This document shows positions 30,584 to 41,089 of a stretch of DNA of 51,136 nt, piece after piece. This DNA comes from Methanobacteriota archaeon (GTDB lineage Archaea > Thermoplasmatota > Poseidoniia > Poseidoniales > Thalassarchaeaceae). Numbering within the stretch: the first letter of the stretch is position 1; every line of letters begins with the position of its first letter. The notes beneath the pieces were generated by a model that was not told where the DNA came from, made no database searches, and saw nothing but the letters and a program-made list of their open reading frames with translations. A program made the translations under genes and the position numbers. The DNA is taken from positions 1-51,136 of the forward strand of contig PBBV01000008.1 of assembly GCA_002717835.1 (NCBI GenBank), given 5' to 3'.

Positions 30584-31704
30584 TGGTGGTTGTTGTGCAA
30601 GATAGAACTCGAAGCAAGGAAGAGACAGTAAATGCGCTTCATGCGGTTGCAGCGGAAATGCATGATAGAATGATGAGGGGGGAGCCACCAAGAATGACTC
30701 TGCCAGTTAGATCAAAGAAAAATATAGCCTTCGACGAGAAGTTGAGTGTGTACAAATATGGCAGTAAGAAGACGATTAGAGATGCAACCAGTCTAGGTTC
30801 TGCACATCAACTTCTGAGGGCACTGCATGTCACAGAATTCATGGAAGACATGATTGAAAGTAAAAAATCATCAACACTAAGGGAGATGTACTACATCTCT
30901 GAGGGTTGGGGATATGGAAAATTTAGCTCTCAAAACGAAAGTAACAACCTTGCTGAAGACTTGGAGATTGTGACAGGATGTCTTAGGGAGGATTTCAAAC
31001 TAAGGCCGGAAGAGGATGGCGCTAGAATAATCGGAAATCTTACGTTCCAAGAGAAAAATCGACGTGGAGAGTGGATGAGAATAAACTGCAGAGATGATGT
31101 CGGCGATTCGGGTTATGGAGTTCCGTACAACGTGGAATCTGAAAAATTACAATTGATAGAACACGATATTGATTTCATGATGGCAATCGAGACGGGGGGG
31201 ATGTTTGATCGGCTTGTAGAAAATGGATTTGATGAGTTGGCAAGATGTGGTTTGATTCACTTGAAAGGGCAACCAGCTCGTTCCACTAGACGTGTGATGA
31301 AGAGGATTAATGAAGAGTGGGGAATACCCATTGTTGTTTTTACTGATGCTGATCCTTGGTCTTTCAGAATATTTGCTTCTATTGCATATGGTGCGATTAA
31401 AACAGCTCATATTTCGGAATATTTAGCAACCCCGAGTGCAATATATCTTGGTATAGAATCTGGGGATATAGAAGCATATGATCTTCCATCTGATGAGTTG
31501 ACGCCCAGAGATATAGAGGCATTGAAAGCGGAGAAGAGCGACCCTAGATTTCAAAGTCAGGAGTGGATTGATCAAATTGATTTGATGCTTGATCTTGGAA
31601 AGAAAGCTGAACAGCAATCTCTCGCCAAGTATGGTCTTGATTTTGTCACTGACACATATCTTCCAGAGAAGTTACAGCAGAAACTAGGACTTGTCATCGG
31701 CTAA
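30583..31704 (+). CDS. top6A: DNA topoisomerase VI subunit A
   Basis: [25 protein letters not shown] (catalytic Tyr region) and [26 protein letters not shown] Toprim DxD. Adjacent to top6B. Confidence 0.93.
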   Translation: MVVVVQDRTRSKEETVNALHAVAAEMHDRMMRGEPPRMTLPVRSKKNIAFDEKLSVYKYGSKKTIRDATSLGSAHQLLRALHVTEFMEDMIESKKSSTLREMYYISEGWGYGKFSSQNESNNLAEDLEIVTGCLREDFKLRPEEDGARIIGNLTFQEKNRRGEWMRINCRDDVGDSGYGVPYNVESEKLQLIEHDIDFMMAIETGGMFDRLVENGFDELARCGLIHLKGQPARSTRRVMKRINEEWGIPIVVFTDADPWSFRIFASIAYGAIKTAHISEYLATPSAIYLGIESGDIEAYDLPSDELTPRDIEALKAEKSDPRFQSQEWIDQIDLMLDLGKKAEQQSLAKYGLDFVTDTYLPEKLQQKLGLVIG

Positions 31705-31735
31705 ACTCCAAATCAGAGCTTGTTGTGATTGGTGC

Positions 31736-32494
31736 ATGGCGCGTCTGAGCTATCCCCTCATTGCCCTCGTGGCTAGTCTTGTTTGTGTAGTCACATTCGC
31801 TATATCTTACTCAAATTTTGATGGTTATGGCGATCTTGATCCTGAGCAAAATAGCCTTAGTATAGTAGAATCAGGAGAATCATTTTCCATAGTCCTGAAT
31901 GAATATGATCAGATTTGGGTTTATTCTGAAAATAGTGAATCTTCCAATGCCAGCGTTACAATAAGAATCAATGGAACGGTTGTGAATGGCACTTCGCCAA
32001 AATGGTATGATACCTTTCTAACCAGTGAGGATGGGAAGAGAGTGTATGTGCCTTTAACTAAACTTGGACCGGGTCCAGAAGGCGATTATGTGTTTGAGAA
32101 TGATGGTTCATCCTTGTTGTATCTCGTAGATATGGTAGGCATAGGGGAAAATCTGTGGAAGGAGTCCTCTGTGCAAATCATGGCCGCCTCATGTTGCCTT
32201 TTTCCACTCATGGCAACATTGGGTATAGTTGGTCTATTTAGGTCTTCGAAATCTACCAAGAAAGAGCCTAAAATACTGATATTCGATTCTAATGTAGGTA
32301 TTCCAACGACTGAAGAAGTTTTCAGATCCGTGAATGACATATCAAAGGAAGAGGTGATTGTAAATTCTACCCCAGATCCGTGGAAGGAAGCGGTTTCTGA
32401 GGCTGAGGACATAGTCGAAAAAGTGCGTGATTCTGATGCAGGTTCTCGATTAGAAGAGGCTGAGGGTGATTGGCAAACCTGGGACGAAGGTTAG
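31736..32494 (+). CDS. Hypothetical membrane protein (two TM segments, acidic C-terminal tail)
   Basis: YPLIALVASLVCVVTFAISY and IMAASCCLFPLMATLGIVGLF flank an N-glycosylation-rich extracellular segment. Confidence 0.6.
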   Translation: MARLSYPLIALVASLVCVVTFAISYSNFDGYGDLDPEQNSLSIVESGESFSIVLNEYDQIWVYSENSESSNASVTIRINGTVVNGTSPKWYDTFLTSEDGKRVYVPLTKLGPGPEGDYVFENDGSSLLYLVDMVGIGENLWKESSVQIMAASCCLFPLMATLGIVGLFRSSKSTKKEPKILIFDSNVGIPTTEEVFRSVNDISKEEVIVNSTPDPWKEAVSEAEDIVEKVRDSDAGSRLEEAEGDWQTWDEG

Positions 32495-32528
32495 ATTTGT
32501 CACGCATGGTTTATCCGGGTCGGCACTA

Positions 32529-32545
32529 ACCAACCTTTGGTTGGT
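32529..32545. promoter_or_regulatory. Candidate operator palindrome ACCAACC-TTT-GGTTGGT
   Basis: Perfect 7-bp inverted repeat 5 nt before the ATG of the winged-helix regulator at 32551. Confidence 0.45.
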
Positions 32546-32550
32546 AAGTC

Positions 32551-33288
32551 ATGCCCGGGTTCGACGATGTCCTCTCAATTCTCGAAAATAAGTCGAGAAG
32601 AGAGATACTAGAATTGCTTACAAGAGAGCCGCACTACGCTCTTCAGTTATCTGACCTGCTTCAAATTAGCCAACAAGCCGTAGTCAAGCACCTTGGAATT
32701 CTAGAAGATGCTGGTTTCGTCTCAGTGGATACTGTTCCTTCAGAAAAGGGGGGGCCGCCCAAGAAAGTGTACAAGGTGACAGAGTCATTCTGTTTGCGTC
32801 TGGACCTTGGGCCTAGGCTGTTCAAAGCAAGTGGTAAAATGATGCCTTCTGGTGGTCCAATACGCCTTTCCTCAAAACTTCCAGAAGGTCTGGAAGATGT
32901 AATCGACACCATGGGAACTCGTCGTAAAATACCTATGAATGAAGCTATGTCAATTCTTTCAAAACTGCAGACGCGCCTTGAAAGGTTGGACGAGCAGCGA
33001 GATGCTTTAGTTGCCCTGCATCAACAAGTTATGATGAAAGTGGCGCCGAGTATCGAAGAGCTGACAGATAATTATGAAGAGCGCCAATTGGCTCATGCTA
33101 TGTTAGATCAGCCAAGGCGTCCTGTCGATCTTGATCTCTTCTCGCAGAGTATCAGAATTCAGTCCTCACAAGCTGAAGGCATCATGGCGGGCTTACGCGA
33201 TCGTCTAATCAGAGATCTAGCAAGAAGCAAAGGGAATGTTATCGCTGGAGGGGAGGGCACTCCTCTTCCCTGGTGGCTAGTACGTTGA
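32551..33288 (+). CDS. ArsR-like winged-helix transcriptional regulator
   Basis: SILENKSRREILELLTREPHYALQLSDLLQISQQAVVKHLGILEDAGFVSVDTVPSEKGGPPKKVYKVTE. Confidence 0.82.
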   Translation: MPGFDDVLSILENKSRREILELLTREPHYALQLSDLLQISQQAVVKHLGILEDAGFVSVDTVPSEKGGPPKKVYKVTESFCLRLDLGPRLFKASGKMMPSGGPIRLSSKLPEGLEDVIDTMGTRRKIPMNEAMSILSKLQTRLERLDEQRDALVALHQQVMMKVAPSIEELTDNYEERQLAHAMLDQPRRPVDLDLFSQSIRIQSSQAEGIMAGLRDRLIRDLARSKGNVIAGGEGTPLPWWLVR

Positions 33289-36200
33289 CTAAAATTCCAT
33301 ATCTTCATCAGTATAGACCATCATACTCCTCTTCTGGGCGTATTCTTTCATAGCCTCTATTCTTCGGCCCCAAATGACGACTACAGCAACTCCTCCGAGG
33401 GCAATTGTTGCCCCGATGATAATCACAGGAACGGAGTAAGTTGCGACGGCCTCCAGTAGCGGGTCGAGGAATCGATTATTGGAACCCATCTTATCGGTTA
33501 GAGACCAGTAGTTGTTTGATTCATCGGACTCTATGATATTATTGTCTGGGTCTACATACACTATTACGTCCTGAGAGCCCGCTTCTACAATGTAAAGCAG
33601 AGATATTTCCAAGAGTTCTTGATTACTGGACTGAGACACCGGCATAACTGCCTCGATTAACTGCCTGTAGACGATGTTGTCCTCATCGCAGCCATTCTTT
33701 CGAATGTCGGATGGGCTCTGATCGGCACAAAGAATTACGCTGACATCTGTAGCGTGTATGTTTCCTATATTTTGTAACTTGACTGTCACAGAAATCATTT
33801 CGCCAACCGCTGCTCTGGACTGCGGGGCATCTGCTGACAGTATCTTAAGATCAGGTGCTCTAAGCATCAATTGGAGGACCTGCTCATTGGAATCGCATGC
33901 CGGTGGGTAGTTATCTGGAAGGCCGTCCTTATTCTCGTCAAGGGTGCATGAATCGTCCCATTCAGGAGTCTCGTCGAAATCGCCGTCGGTGGCAGCTGAG
34001 CCATGTATTGATGTTGCTTTTATTCCAATTAATCTGTCACTTAACTGTGCTTCGTCATCTATCGATATTATTGCCACAAATTGAATTGTTGTGAATGCAT
34101 CCATCTCAGGGAATGTTACGGTACTCGTTGTCGAAGTGTAACATGCATCCGGTTCTGGTGCTATGCTCGGCTCGGGAGGAAGGCATGGCGCCTCTTTTGG
34201 AAATTCTGTGTCGAAATCCTCTACCAGTGCGTAAGTGATCATCCATTTAGAAAGCGTATTCATTCCTGGAGTTGAATCCCAACCTCCCCCTCCACCTAAT
34301 TTTGTGTGGTTGTGCAGCATCGGTGTATCTGGAACGTTTCCGGCATTTGTGAGGTTCATCAGGAAGCGGACTGTTCTACCGGGAGCACTGGTCTTTATTT
34401 TGGATTCCATGGCAGGATCTAGCGTAATCCTAAGATCGTGAAATTCTGAGATTTCCACTTGTAATTCGATGTTCTCTCTAACTTTGGTACCCTCATAGGG
34501 TTCTTCGCTAAGTACGTTCAACACAACGCTGTATGTCCCCGCAAGTGTCTTTTCTGGGACGTTGATGATCAAATCAAATTCTTTTGATTCGTCCCTCAAA
34601 AGTTCTCCAAAGTAAACTCTTGGTATCTCTATATCCCAAATGTATGCACCTTCTGGGCCGGTAACTGACTCGACCGTGATGTCGAAACGGTCAGGCCCGT
34701 TGCCGATGTTCGTAATTTCGGTGGACAAAGGATATGCTTGCCCTGGGTAGAGTTCTAGGACATTAGAGTCGACTTCGGCTTCAAGATCGTAGACTTGGAT
34801 CACGTTTGTTAGAAGCAACGCAGAGTCCCTCACCTCTGGTGTTCCTTCGAGGTGTGCTTTGACCACGACGGATTCCCCGAAGCCGGCTGTTGCATTGTAA
34901 GGGGAACACATATTCGCAGTGACCACGTATGGATTTCCGACAACTGCCCAATATCTTGGAGCGTTTTCTGGTATTCCATTACCACCAGGTGCGCTTGAAA
35001 AATCCAAGTCTACGGTCCAATGATCGTACCTCCACACACTCTGAGAGATGTCTGACGGTCTCTCCGATGGTCCACCTGGCGTGGTGAATATCAAAGACCC
35101 TGGAGAGTAATTTTTTGTAACCTCTATGTCGAATTCAGCACAGTCACCGGGTAGGACGTTCAAGTTCGTACCATCTGGTATCTTGAAAACTATGTTTCCA
35201 GATGTCTTCACTGAGACGTTTATCCATAGACCGAGTACATCATATGTGCCATGATCGATTTGGAATATCGGTTCTCCAGTGGACCATCCTTTGAGGTATA
35301 TCACATAAGTTCCAGGGGTCTGTGAAGTTGGTATGGTCACTCTGAGATTCTTAGTCACTGCCTGGCCTGGATCGAGTGATACTTCCGTGGGGAAATCTAC
35401 ACCCCAACCGAATTGTAGGCCCCACTCCATTTGGCCATCAAGTGTGGATGGGTCATGGAAAGCAAACGTATCGTAAACGTTGCCTGTATTTCTGACAATT
35501 ATGGAGAAGGTACCTGAACCACCCTGCTCGACATCGATATTTTTGTTGATTGTTGATAGATCGATTCCGTGGACTACATCCATCAAGATCACGAGTTGCC
35601 TTTCATCGTCGATGGCTGGATCTTTGTATGAAACTGCTCTTACCTTGATCTCTGCTAATTGGTCACCTTCGGCTTGATATATCGTAGGAGCCCTTACCCT
35701 CAAGTAAAGAGGAACTAGGTTTTCTCCGTTAGAGTTACCCTTGAGATGTATGGGTGTGGATTCAAAAATCGGTGTGTGATTGGATGCGTAATAGAGAGTA
35801 GCGCTCCAATTCATAGGGACGTCCTCTACAGTGAGGCGGAATGTATCTGCCACGAGATCGGATGGGCCAGGTGTTGGATTGTCGATAGTTAGATTGTAAA
35901 TAGTGCTCTCACCCGGTTCAATTACGTGATAATATGTCTCAGAGGGTGCGAGTGCGACGTCGACAAGCCCTGTTAGAACGTGGACGTAGCACAACGTCTG
36001 TTTAGGGCTGTTTGCTTCTCCGCATTTGGTTGAGTCGGACCAAGCAACATGGGCTCCGCTTCCAAGGTCATTAGAAAATGCCGGAGGGTTCCCAAGTTGT
36101 GGGTTTCTAGGAGAATTAGGGCCTAGTTTACCAGATTCCCATGTGGATACCTCGAATATCTCCCACTCATCTAATACAGCTATAGCGAGATTGTTCAGCG

Positions 36201-38433
36201 TGGGGAACCCGTTGGGATATTGGTCAGTTGTGCTGTTGAGACGAGTATACATGATCGTCTCACCTTGGGATTTGTTGCTGTTATCGAGCCATGCGATGTG
36301 TATGTTGTCGAAGTCATCAACCAATATGCCTGGAAGATATGATGTAGCCTCATATGGGCCTCTGTCTGGGTTGTCGTCGAACCAATCCAATCCTTCGACA
36401 TTGGAAATCGCAGAATCCATGATTTGCTTGATACCAAACGCCGGTAATCCGTCGCTAGCCCCATCCCACTGTCCTGCACCCTTGAGTTTGAGGCGTGTGT
36501 AGAAAATCTCGTAATTGACATCTAATTCGAAGCCATAGGACCTCCCATCCATCCAGGCTATGTGCGTGTTACCTTGGCTATCAAGAGCGACTTGTGGGTG
36601 AAGGCTGTATGCATCTTGGAGTGTGACGCGCGTGTCGTTTACTACTACGAGATGTCCGTATCCTTGGAGATCGAGGGAGGGGCCTACGTCTTCGATGTAA
36701 TATCTACTCCCGGAGGTCGCTGAACACTGTGGTACGCAACGGGTAGCAGACTGACCGGGGGCGAAACCGACCCATGGGTTATCAAGAAGGGCATATGGAT
36801 CGAGTACTGAAATGAATATTTCACGAGAAGCATTTGTTGCCAAATATATGAGTGCCTCCACCATGAACTGGAGTTCAGCTGCTGAAGACGATCCTGTTGG
36901 GAATGCATAAACTGCTCCCTCGGCATGTGTTGTTCTAGGCGCTCCTCCAGGGCAATATCTAGCCACTGAAGGTGTTCCGGGCTGATTATTGGGGCATTCA
37001 GCAAGGTCTCTCATCTGAGAACCTACGCTACCATCTGCACCGGCCCAGAGGGGCACTGGAGATATTCCTGCTAGGACACATGCGTCGTGTGCCTCGTTCA
37101 CGCTTTCGCGATCAGTTGCGTCCTCCGGGGATCCGTCATTAGCATTCTCATCAGATATTGGTATGATGATCTTGGTAGCATTTGGATTCCATCGGTGGTC
37201 CTCTGTTGTTGGGGGGTTAGCAAGGTTACCGAGTCTTCCTTGCGCGTCTCTCCATGAGAGGCAGGACCATGTGGATGAGGGGCCCCAAGCTTCCGACCCC
37301 TGGCCTCCTCCATCGTAACTTAGTGATATAGCGGCGTTGTTCAGTACCGCGCCGGTCAGCTTTCGAATGCCTCCAGATGTATCTGCAGGAGTCTGGCCAA
37401 GGTGATTCGCGCGAGGCCCCTGGCTTCCTGATCCTCCTGTCTGGTATGCTGTGGTACAGTAGCCTGAAGTTGCAGCAGCAACCTGTTGTACCCCTCCAAT
37501 TCCGTATAGTGTTTCGAATACTGTCATGTTAGCTTGCTCCAACATGGGTTTGAGGCCGATGAAATTGCCGCCAGATGAGAATTGTCCTCCATAGAAGACT
37601 GTGCACATGTCTGCCCATTCAGTTCCCATCGATCCAGAGGTGTCGATTGGCACGACCATCTCGACTTTGCCTCCCCTCGTGTCGTCCCAAACCACCTGAA
37701 CGAAATCGTCGTTATCCACAGCGATATCTGGATGGCCCTTCATACCGATTATTGGTGTCAGAAGTGTTGCGTCTATCTTTGATTGGGCTTCCCGGCTAGA
37801 GGCGTCTATCTCAATCATTTCATAATAAATCTGAGTCTGTGAGTAATAGAGGTCCAACGGGTCATTGTTATCCTGCCAAACGATGTGTGCATTGTTCAAA
37901 GAGTCTACAGCCACAGCAGGCCAATCCCTATCTTGGCTCCCGGTTCTTATTTCATAATCATCAATTATGGAGATGCCGTTCAATCCATCAATTGCATTCG
38001 AACCGTCTTGTTCGTGCATTGCAGGGTCCAACAACTGATACCAGATTGTCCATTGTCCAGATCTGTCAGCCCAGACGATATGCACCTTATCCTCAGAATC
38101 GACTGCGACGTCTGGGTGCCATGCTTGGTGTGCCCCGGGATTGGAAATTTGTGTCTCAGAGATCAATGTCTCGCCGGATGGGCCTAACATCTTGTAATAC
38201 AGGTGCTGGGTGTTCCTGCTCCAAACGAAGTGTACGTTTCCCTCTGAGTCGGAGTCGACAGCGACCATCGAATCTGAATTTGATCCGCTGTTTACGATGT
38301 TAATTGCATCTGTAAGAACAATTTCGCTGGCTTGTACCGGGACTGCAACACCCATTGCAGCGACTATACTTGAAAGCATAAGCAAGGTCATCATTATGCT
38401 GGAACGCTTCTTTCTATTCTGCATGGATACCAC
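33289..38433 (-). CDS. Large secreted/membrane-anchored protein with beta-propeller-like repeats, inserted VWA-like domain, NEW3/CARDB-like domains and C-terminal TM
   Basis: Signal peptide; seven (H)xAVDxxxxxHIVWxD-type repeats; VPIDTSGSMG; CARDB-like DLKILSADAPQSRAAVGEMISVTVKLQNIGN; TM VPVIIIGATIALGGVAVVVIWG. Confidence 0.82.
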   Translation of the reverse strand: MVSMQNRKKRSSIMMTLLMLSSIVAAMGVAVPVQASEIVLTDAINIVNSGSNSDSMVAVDSDSEGNVHFVWSRNTQHLYYKMLGPSGETLISETQISNPGAHQAWHPDVAVDSEDKVHIVWADRSGQWTIWYQLLDPAMHEQDGSNAIDGLNGISIIDDYEIRTGSQDRDWPAVAVDSLNNAHIVWQDNNDPLDLYYSQTQIYYEMIEIDASSREAQSKIDATLLTPIIGMKGHPDIAVDNDDFVQVVWDDTRGGKVEMVVPIDTSGSMGTEWADMCTVFYGGQFSSGGNFIGLKPMLEQANMTVFETLYGIGGVQQVAAATSGYCTTAYQTGGSGSQGPRANHLGQTPADTSGGIRKLTGAVLNNAAISLSYDGGGQGSEAWGPSSTWSCLSWRDAQGRLGNLANPPTTEDHRWNPNATKIIIPISDENANDGSPEDATDRESVNEAHDACVLAGISPVPLWAGADGSVGSQMRDLAECPNNQPGTPSVARYCPGGAPRTTHAEGAVYAFPTGSSSAAELQFMVEALIYLATNASREIFISVLDPYALLDNPWVGFAPGQSATRCVPQCSATSGSRYYIEDVGPSLDLQGYGHLVVVNDTRVTLQDAYSLHPQVALDSQGNTHIAWMDGRSYGFELDVNYEIFYTRLKLKGAGQWDGASDGLPAFGIKQIMDSAISNVEGLDWFDDNPDRGPYEATSYLPGILVDDFDNIHIAWLDNSNKSQGETIMYTRLNSTTDQYPNGFPTLNNLAIAVLDEWEIFEVSTWESGKLGPNSPRNPQLGNPPAFSNDLGSGAHVAWSDSTKCGEANSPKQTLCYVHVLTGLVDVALAPSETYYHVIEPGESTIYNLTIDNPTPGPSDLVADTFRLTVEDVPMNWSATLYYASNHTPIFESTPIHLKGNSNGENLVPLYLRVRAPTIYQAEGDQLAEIKVRAVSYKDPAIDDERQLVILMDVVHGIDLSTINKNIDVEQGGSGTFSIIVRNTGNVYDTFAFHDPSTLDGQMEWGLQFGWGVDFPTEVSLDPGQAVTKNLRVTIPTSQTPGTYVIYLKGWSTGEPIFQIDHGTYDVLGLWINVSVKTSGNIVFKIPDGTNLNVLPGDCAEFDIEVTKNYSPGSLIFTTPGGPSERPSDISQSVWRYDHWTVDLDFSSAPGGNGIPENAPRYWAVVGNPYVVTANMCSPYNATAGFGESVVVKAHLEGTPEVRDSALLLTNVIQVYDLEAEVDSNVLELYPGQAYPLSTEITNIGNGPDRFDITVESVTGPEGAYIWDIEIPRVYFGELLRDESKEFDLIINVPEKTLAGTYSVVLNVLSEEPYEGTKVRENIELQVEISEFHDLRITLDPAMESKIKTSAPGRTVRFLMNLTNAGNVPDTPMLHNHTKLGGGGGWDSTPGMNTLSKWMITYALVEDFDTEFPKEAPCLPPEPSIAPEPDACYTSTTSTVTFPEMDAFTTIQFVAIISIDDEAQLSDRLIGIKATSIHGSAATDGDFDETPEWDDSCTLDENKDGLPDNYPPACDSNEQVLQLMLRAPDLKILSADAPQSRAAVGEMISVTVKLQNIGNIHATDVSVILCADQSPSDIRKNGCDEDNIVYRQLIEAVMPVSQSSNQELLEISLLYIVEAGSQDVIVYVDPDNNIIESDESNNYWSLTDKMGSNNRFLDPLLEAVATYSVPVIIIGATIALGGVAVVVIWGRRIEAMKEYAQKRSMMVYTDEDMEF

Positions 38434-38493
38434 TCAGTATGCTGAATGCAACTCTAACCATACTTAATGTCGACCCACTCGGGTCAGATTTGA

Positions 38494-39126
38494 CTAGACC
38501 CACTCACTTGGATCGAAGCTCTGGCCGAATCCGGCTTGCTCATCGAAATCCACCTTAGCAGATTTTAGCGCTGAGTTTTGACCAGATCTGGATATTGGTT
38601 TCTTACCTTTCCAGTCATCTACCGGCCCGGGTTTACCTATTCCCTTGCCATAATCAAATTTTATTTGGTGTATTATGGAGAGTTTTGTCAGCCAGACGCT
38701 CCTCATTGTCTGCATAAGTTCATTTTGAGTGAGTCCATCAAACCAAATTGGACGTGATATATTGAACGCTTGGAGCGGTCCGGGCTTATTCTGTTCGTCT
38801 TCCTTGCCGACATGCAGGACCCAATCTAAAGTTGATCTTGTAAGATGCATTCTAATCTCATGTAGCCAACCTTTCCATCCGATTAGATCCTCGTCACCAT
38901 AGGTCACCATCTCGTCTTGTTGTCCCTGATCGACTCGAGTGATCGAGTACACCAACACAAGTGATCTCTTCTTTGGTATCACGATGTTGAAAACGTGGCC
39001 GTCTTTTGTAGGAGGATATTTGACATGGAGGTGCAATTGTGCTTTTCCGTCGTCAACAACCCTGTATTCGGAGTTCTCATCATCGAGCCACGTGCGGATA
39101 GCCGCAGAGGCATCCTTTGCATCCAC
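38494..39126 (-). CDS. Hypothetical protein, possibly DUF2299-like
   Basis: IRTWLDDENSEYRVVDDGKAQLHLHVKYPPTKDGHVFNIVIPKKRSLVLVYSITRV resembles DUF2299 archaeal proteins; from memory only. Confidence 0.5.
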   Translation of the reverse strand: MDAKDASAAIRTWLDDENSEYRVVDDGKAQLHLHVKYPPTKDGHVFNIVIPKKRSLVLVYSITRVDQGQQDEMVTYGDEDLIGWKGWLHEIRMHLTRSTLDWVLHVGKEDEQNKPGPLQAFNISRPIWFDGLTQNELMQTMRSVWLTKLSIIHQIKFDYGKGIGKPGPVDDWKGKKPISRSGQNSALKSAKVDFDEQAGFGQSFDPSEWV

Positions 39127-39147
39127 GACATGAATTTGTGAATCGTC

Positions 39148-40629
39148 CTATTTGAGGGCAACGAGATGCTCGTCCATCATAATGATGCTATCACGAAGAG
39201 TCTTGGCTGATGGACTTCGGATTAATGCAGCCCTTCTACGATCTCTTCTGAAATCATTTACAGAATCGTAACCCAGAGCCATCAAAATGGCTGCCAGGTA
39301 GAAAATGGGGAAGAGCACAATGAAGAACAGGGGTATGAATTGGAGTGGGAGGTTGTAGAATAAAAAGGCCGAAGCAGTCCACAGAATAGCAATCAATGGC
39401 CAGAAAAGGGGCAATGAAAACATCGCAGCCATCAGGTGGTATGTTGTTCTCGCGTCGATTCCTTCGTCCGTCCTATCTCCCAGCCACCATGCAAGTATAG
39501 CCTGAGGGAATGTACTCAATGTGAAAACTGGCATTGCTACTAACATGACAGAAGCCCCGAGAATCAGATAGAGTATGCTGGTTTTTTTCCTTATGATATG
39601 ACCCTCTGCATTCAAATCACGTGCGTCTAAGTCATGTTCATGTAATATTTTGGCTGCATTTACTGCCTTCTCTTGCAGTTCTTGGGGAATATTTCCCTCT
39701 CGCCATTCTTGTCTTATCTTTCTTGTTTCCAATACCTCCTGGTGGAGATCGTCAATAGGGGCCTGCGAGTTTCTGTGGGCCAAGAGTATCCATGCACGAT
39801 GTGTTTCCCAATCAGGAGCGTCAGGAACTGCTTCCTTGAGAATTGAGTATACTGAATCACGCATGGCGATAACTTCCGATTTGGGCGGTTCGACCCATTC
39901 TCCATTCAACAAAGATTGGGCCTGCTCCTGAGAATATGGATTTGGAATAGGTATCGGATCGAGGTACTCGACGTGATGGTCTGTTCTAAATTTTGTATGA
40001 TTTCTCCAGTGGAGACCAGCTGGTTGGAGATGTGGTTGGGGAAGATTTCGAATTTCTGCCAACGCAGCAGCTGCGAAAACCGTACGGAATGGCCCAGTTT
40101 TGAAACCGTGTAGAATTGGATCCTGATGTGAGGTCCCTTCAGGAAATACAACAGCAGAATAACCGTTAGAAATACAATTTGAAACGGTTAACATACTCCT
40201 CTTATTTATTTCTCCTGCGAAATCTGAATTAGTTATGCCTTCGTCCATCTCCGCTTTTCTCAAGATTGGTTGTATACCGAGACCTCGTGTCCACCAACCT
40301 AGTATCGGTCTTGTAACCAAATCATGACGCCCCAGCGCTGTAAATCTTCGATCTTGGCTGTGTACTATGACTAAAGGGTCCACTAATCCATTAATATGGG
40401 TTGATACTGATATTCTGCCGCCGCCTATTTCAGGTACTTCATCAGCCTTGGAGTTCCTGAAAATAATTCGATGGCCGATGGATATCATTGCTCTGAATAG
40501 CCACCACACAATTATCGATCCTGGGTGTTTTCCTGAATGGTCCCATGGAACCGATTTGAGCTTGCTAGTATCTATCCGCCTCGCGCTACTGGAAAGTTCC
40601 GGAGCCAAGGCCTCGGGCTTGCCGTCCAT
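39148..40629 (-). CDS. PlsC/GPAT-family acyltransferase with C-terminal TM region
   Basis: VSTHINGLVDPLVI (H-x5-D) and VVFPEGTSHQDPILHGFKTG motifs, then hydrophobic helices. Confidence 0.82.
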   Translation of the reverse strand: MDGKPEALAPELSSSARRIDTSKLKSVPWDHSGKHPGSIIVWWLFRAMISIGHRIIFRNSKADEVPEIGGGRISVSTHINGLVDPLVIVHSQDRRFTALGRHDLVTRPILGWWTRGLGIQPILRKAEMDEGITNSDFAGEINKRSMLTVSNCISNGYSAVVFPEGTSHQDPILHGFKTGPFRTVFAAAALAEIRNLPQPHLQPAGLHWRNHTKFRTDHHVEYLDPIPIPNPYSQEQAQSLLNGEWVEPPKSEVIAMRDSVYSILKEAVPDAPDWETHRAWILLAHRNSQAPIDDLHQEVLETRKIRQEWREGNIPQELQEKAVNAAKILHEHDLDARDLNAEGHIIRKKTSILYLILGASVMLVAMPVFTLSTFPQAILAWWLGDRTDEGIDARTTYHLMAAMFSLPLFWPLIAILWTASAFLFYNLPLQFIPLFFIVLFPIFYLAAILMALGYDSVNDFRRDRRRAALIRSPSAKTLRDSIIMMDEHLVALK

Positions 40630-40665
40630 GCTAACCCCTCATGTGCCCTCTGATGTTGTAAGCAT

Positions 40666-41085
40666 TCACTCATTGATATCGAGTTGAATAGCAGCGGCAA
40701 TGGACTGCCCCTCAAGCGGCTCTAATGATTCTGGTTGCCATGTGAATGAGTGTTTAGATTCTGCATACTTCGGAATTATATGAAAATGAACATGCGGAAC
40801 GGTCATGCCAGCTTCCCTCCCGTTATTCTGAATGATGTTGTATGCGATTGCTCCCGTGGCTTTTTTGATTGCACGGGATAAGATCGGCAATGCTTTCCCG
40901 ATGGCCGCTGCGGAATCTGGGCTAAGCTGATCAATCGTGGGTGCTGGTTCCTTAGACACGAGTAGGGTATGTCCTTTTGCAAGTGGATTTATGTCTAAAA
41001 AAGCGAACACATGATCATTTTCATACAGTTTGTAGCATGGTATTTCACCTTCAATTATTCTGGTGAAAAGCGTGTGTTCACTCAT
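40666..41085 (-). CDS. HIT family hydrolase
   Basis: LFTRIIEGEIPCYKLYENDHVFAFLDINPLAKGHTLLVSKE...GMTVPHVHFHIIPK. Confidence 0.92.
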   Translation of the reverse strand: MSEHTLFTRIIEGEIPCYKLYENDHVFAFLDINPLAKGHTLLVSKEPAPTIDQLSPDSAAAIGKALPILSRAIKKATGAIAYNIIQNNGREAGMTVPHVHFHIIPKYAESKHSFTWQPESLEPLEGQSIAAAIQLDINE

Positions 41086-41089
41086 ACGA

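Noticed and set aside
38472-38485. GACCC-ACTC-GGGTC hairpin between two minus-strand genes as a terminator
   Set aside because: Only a 5-bp stem and no T-tract on the minus strand; could be chance.
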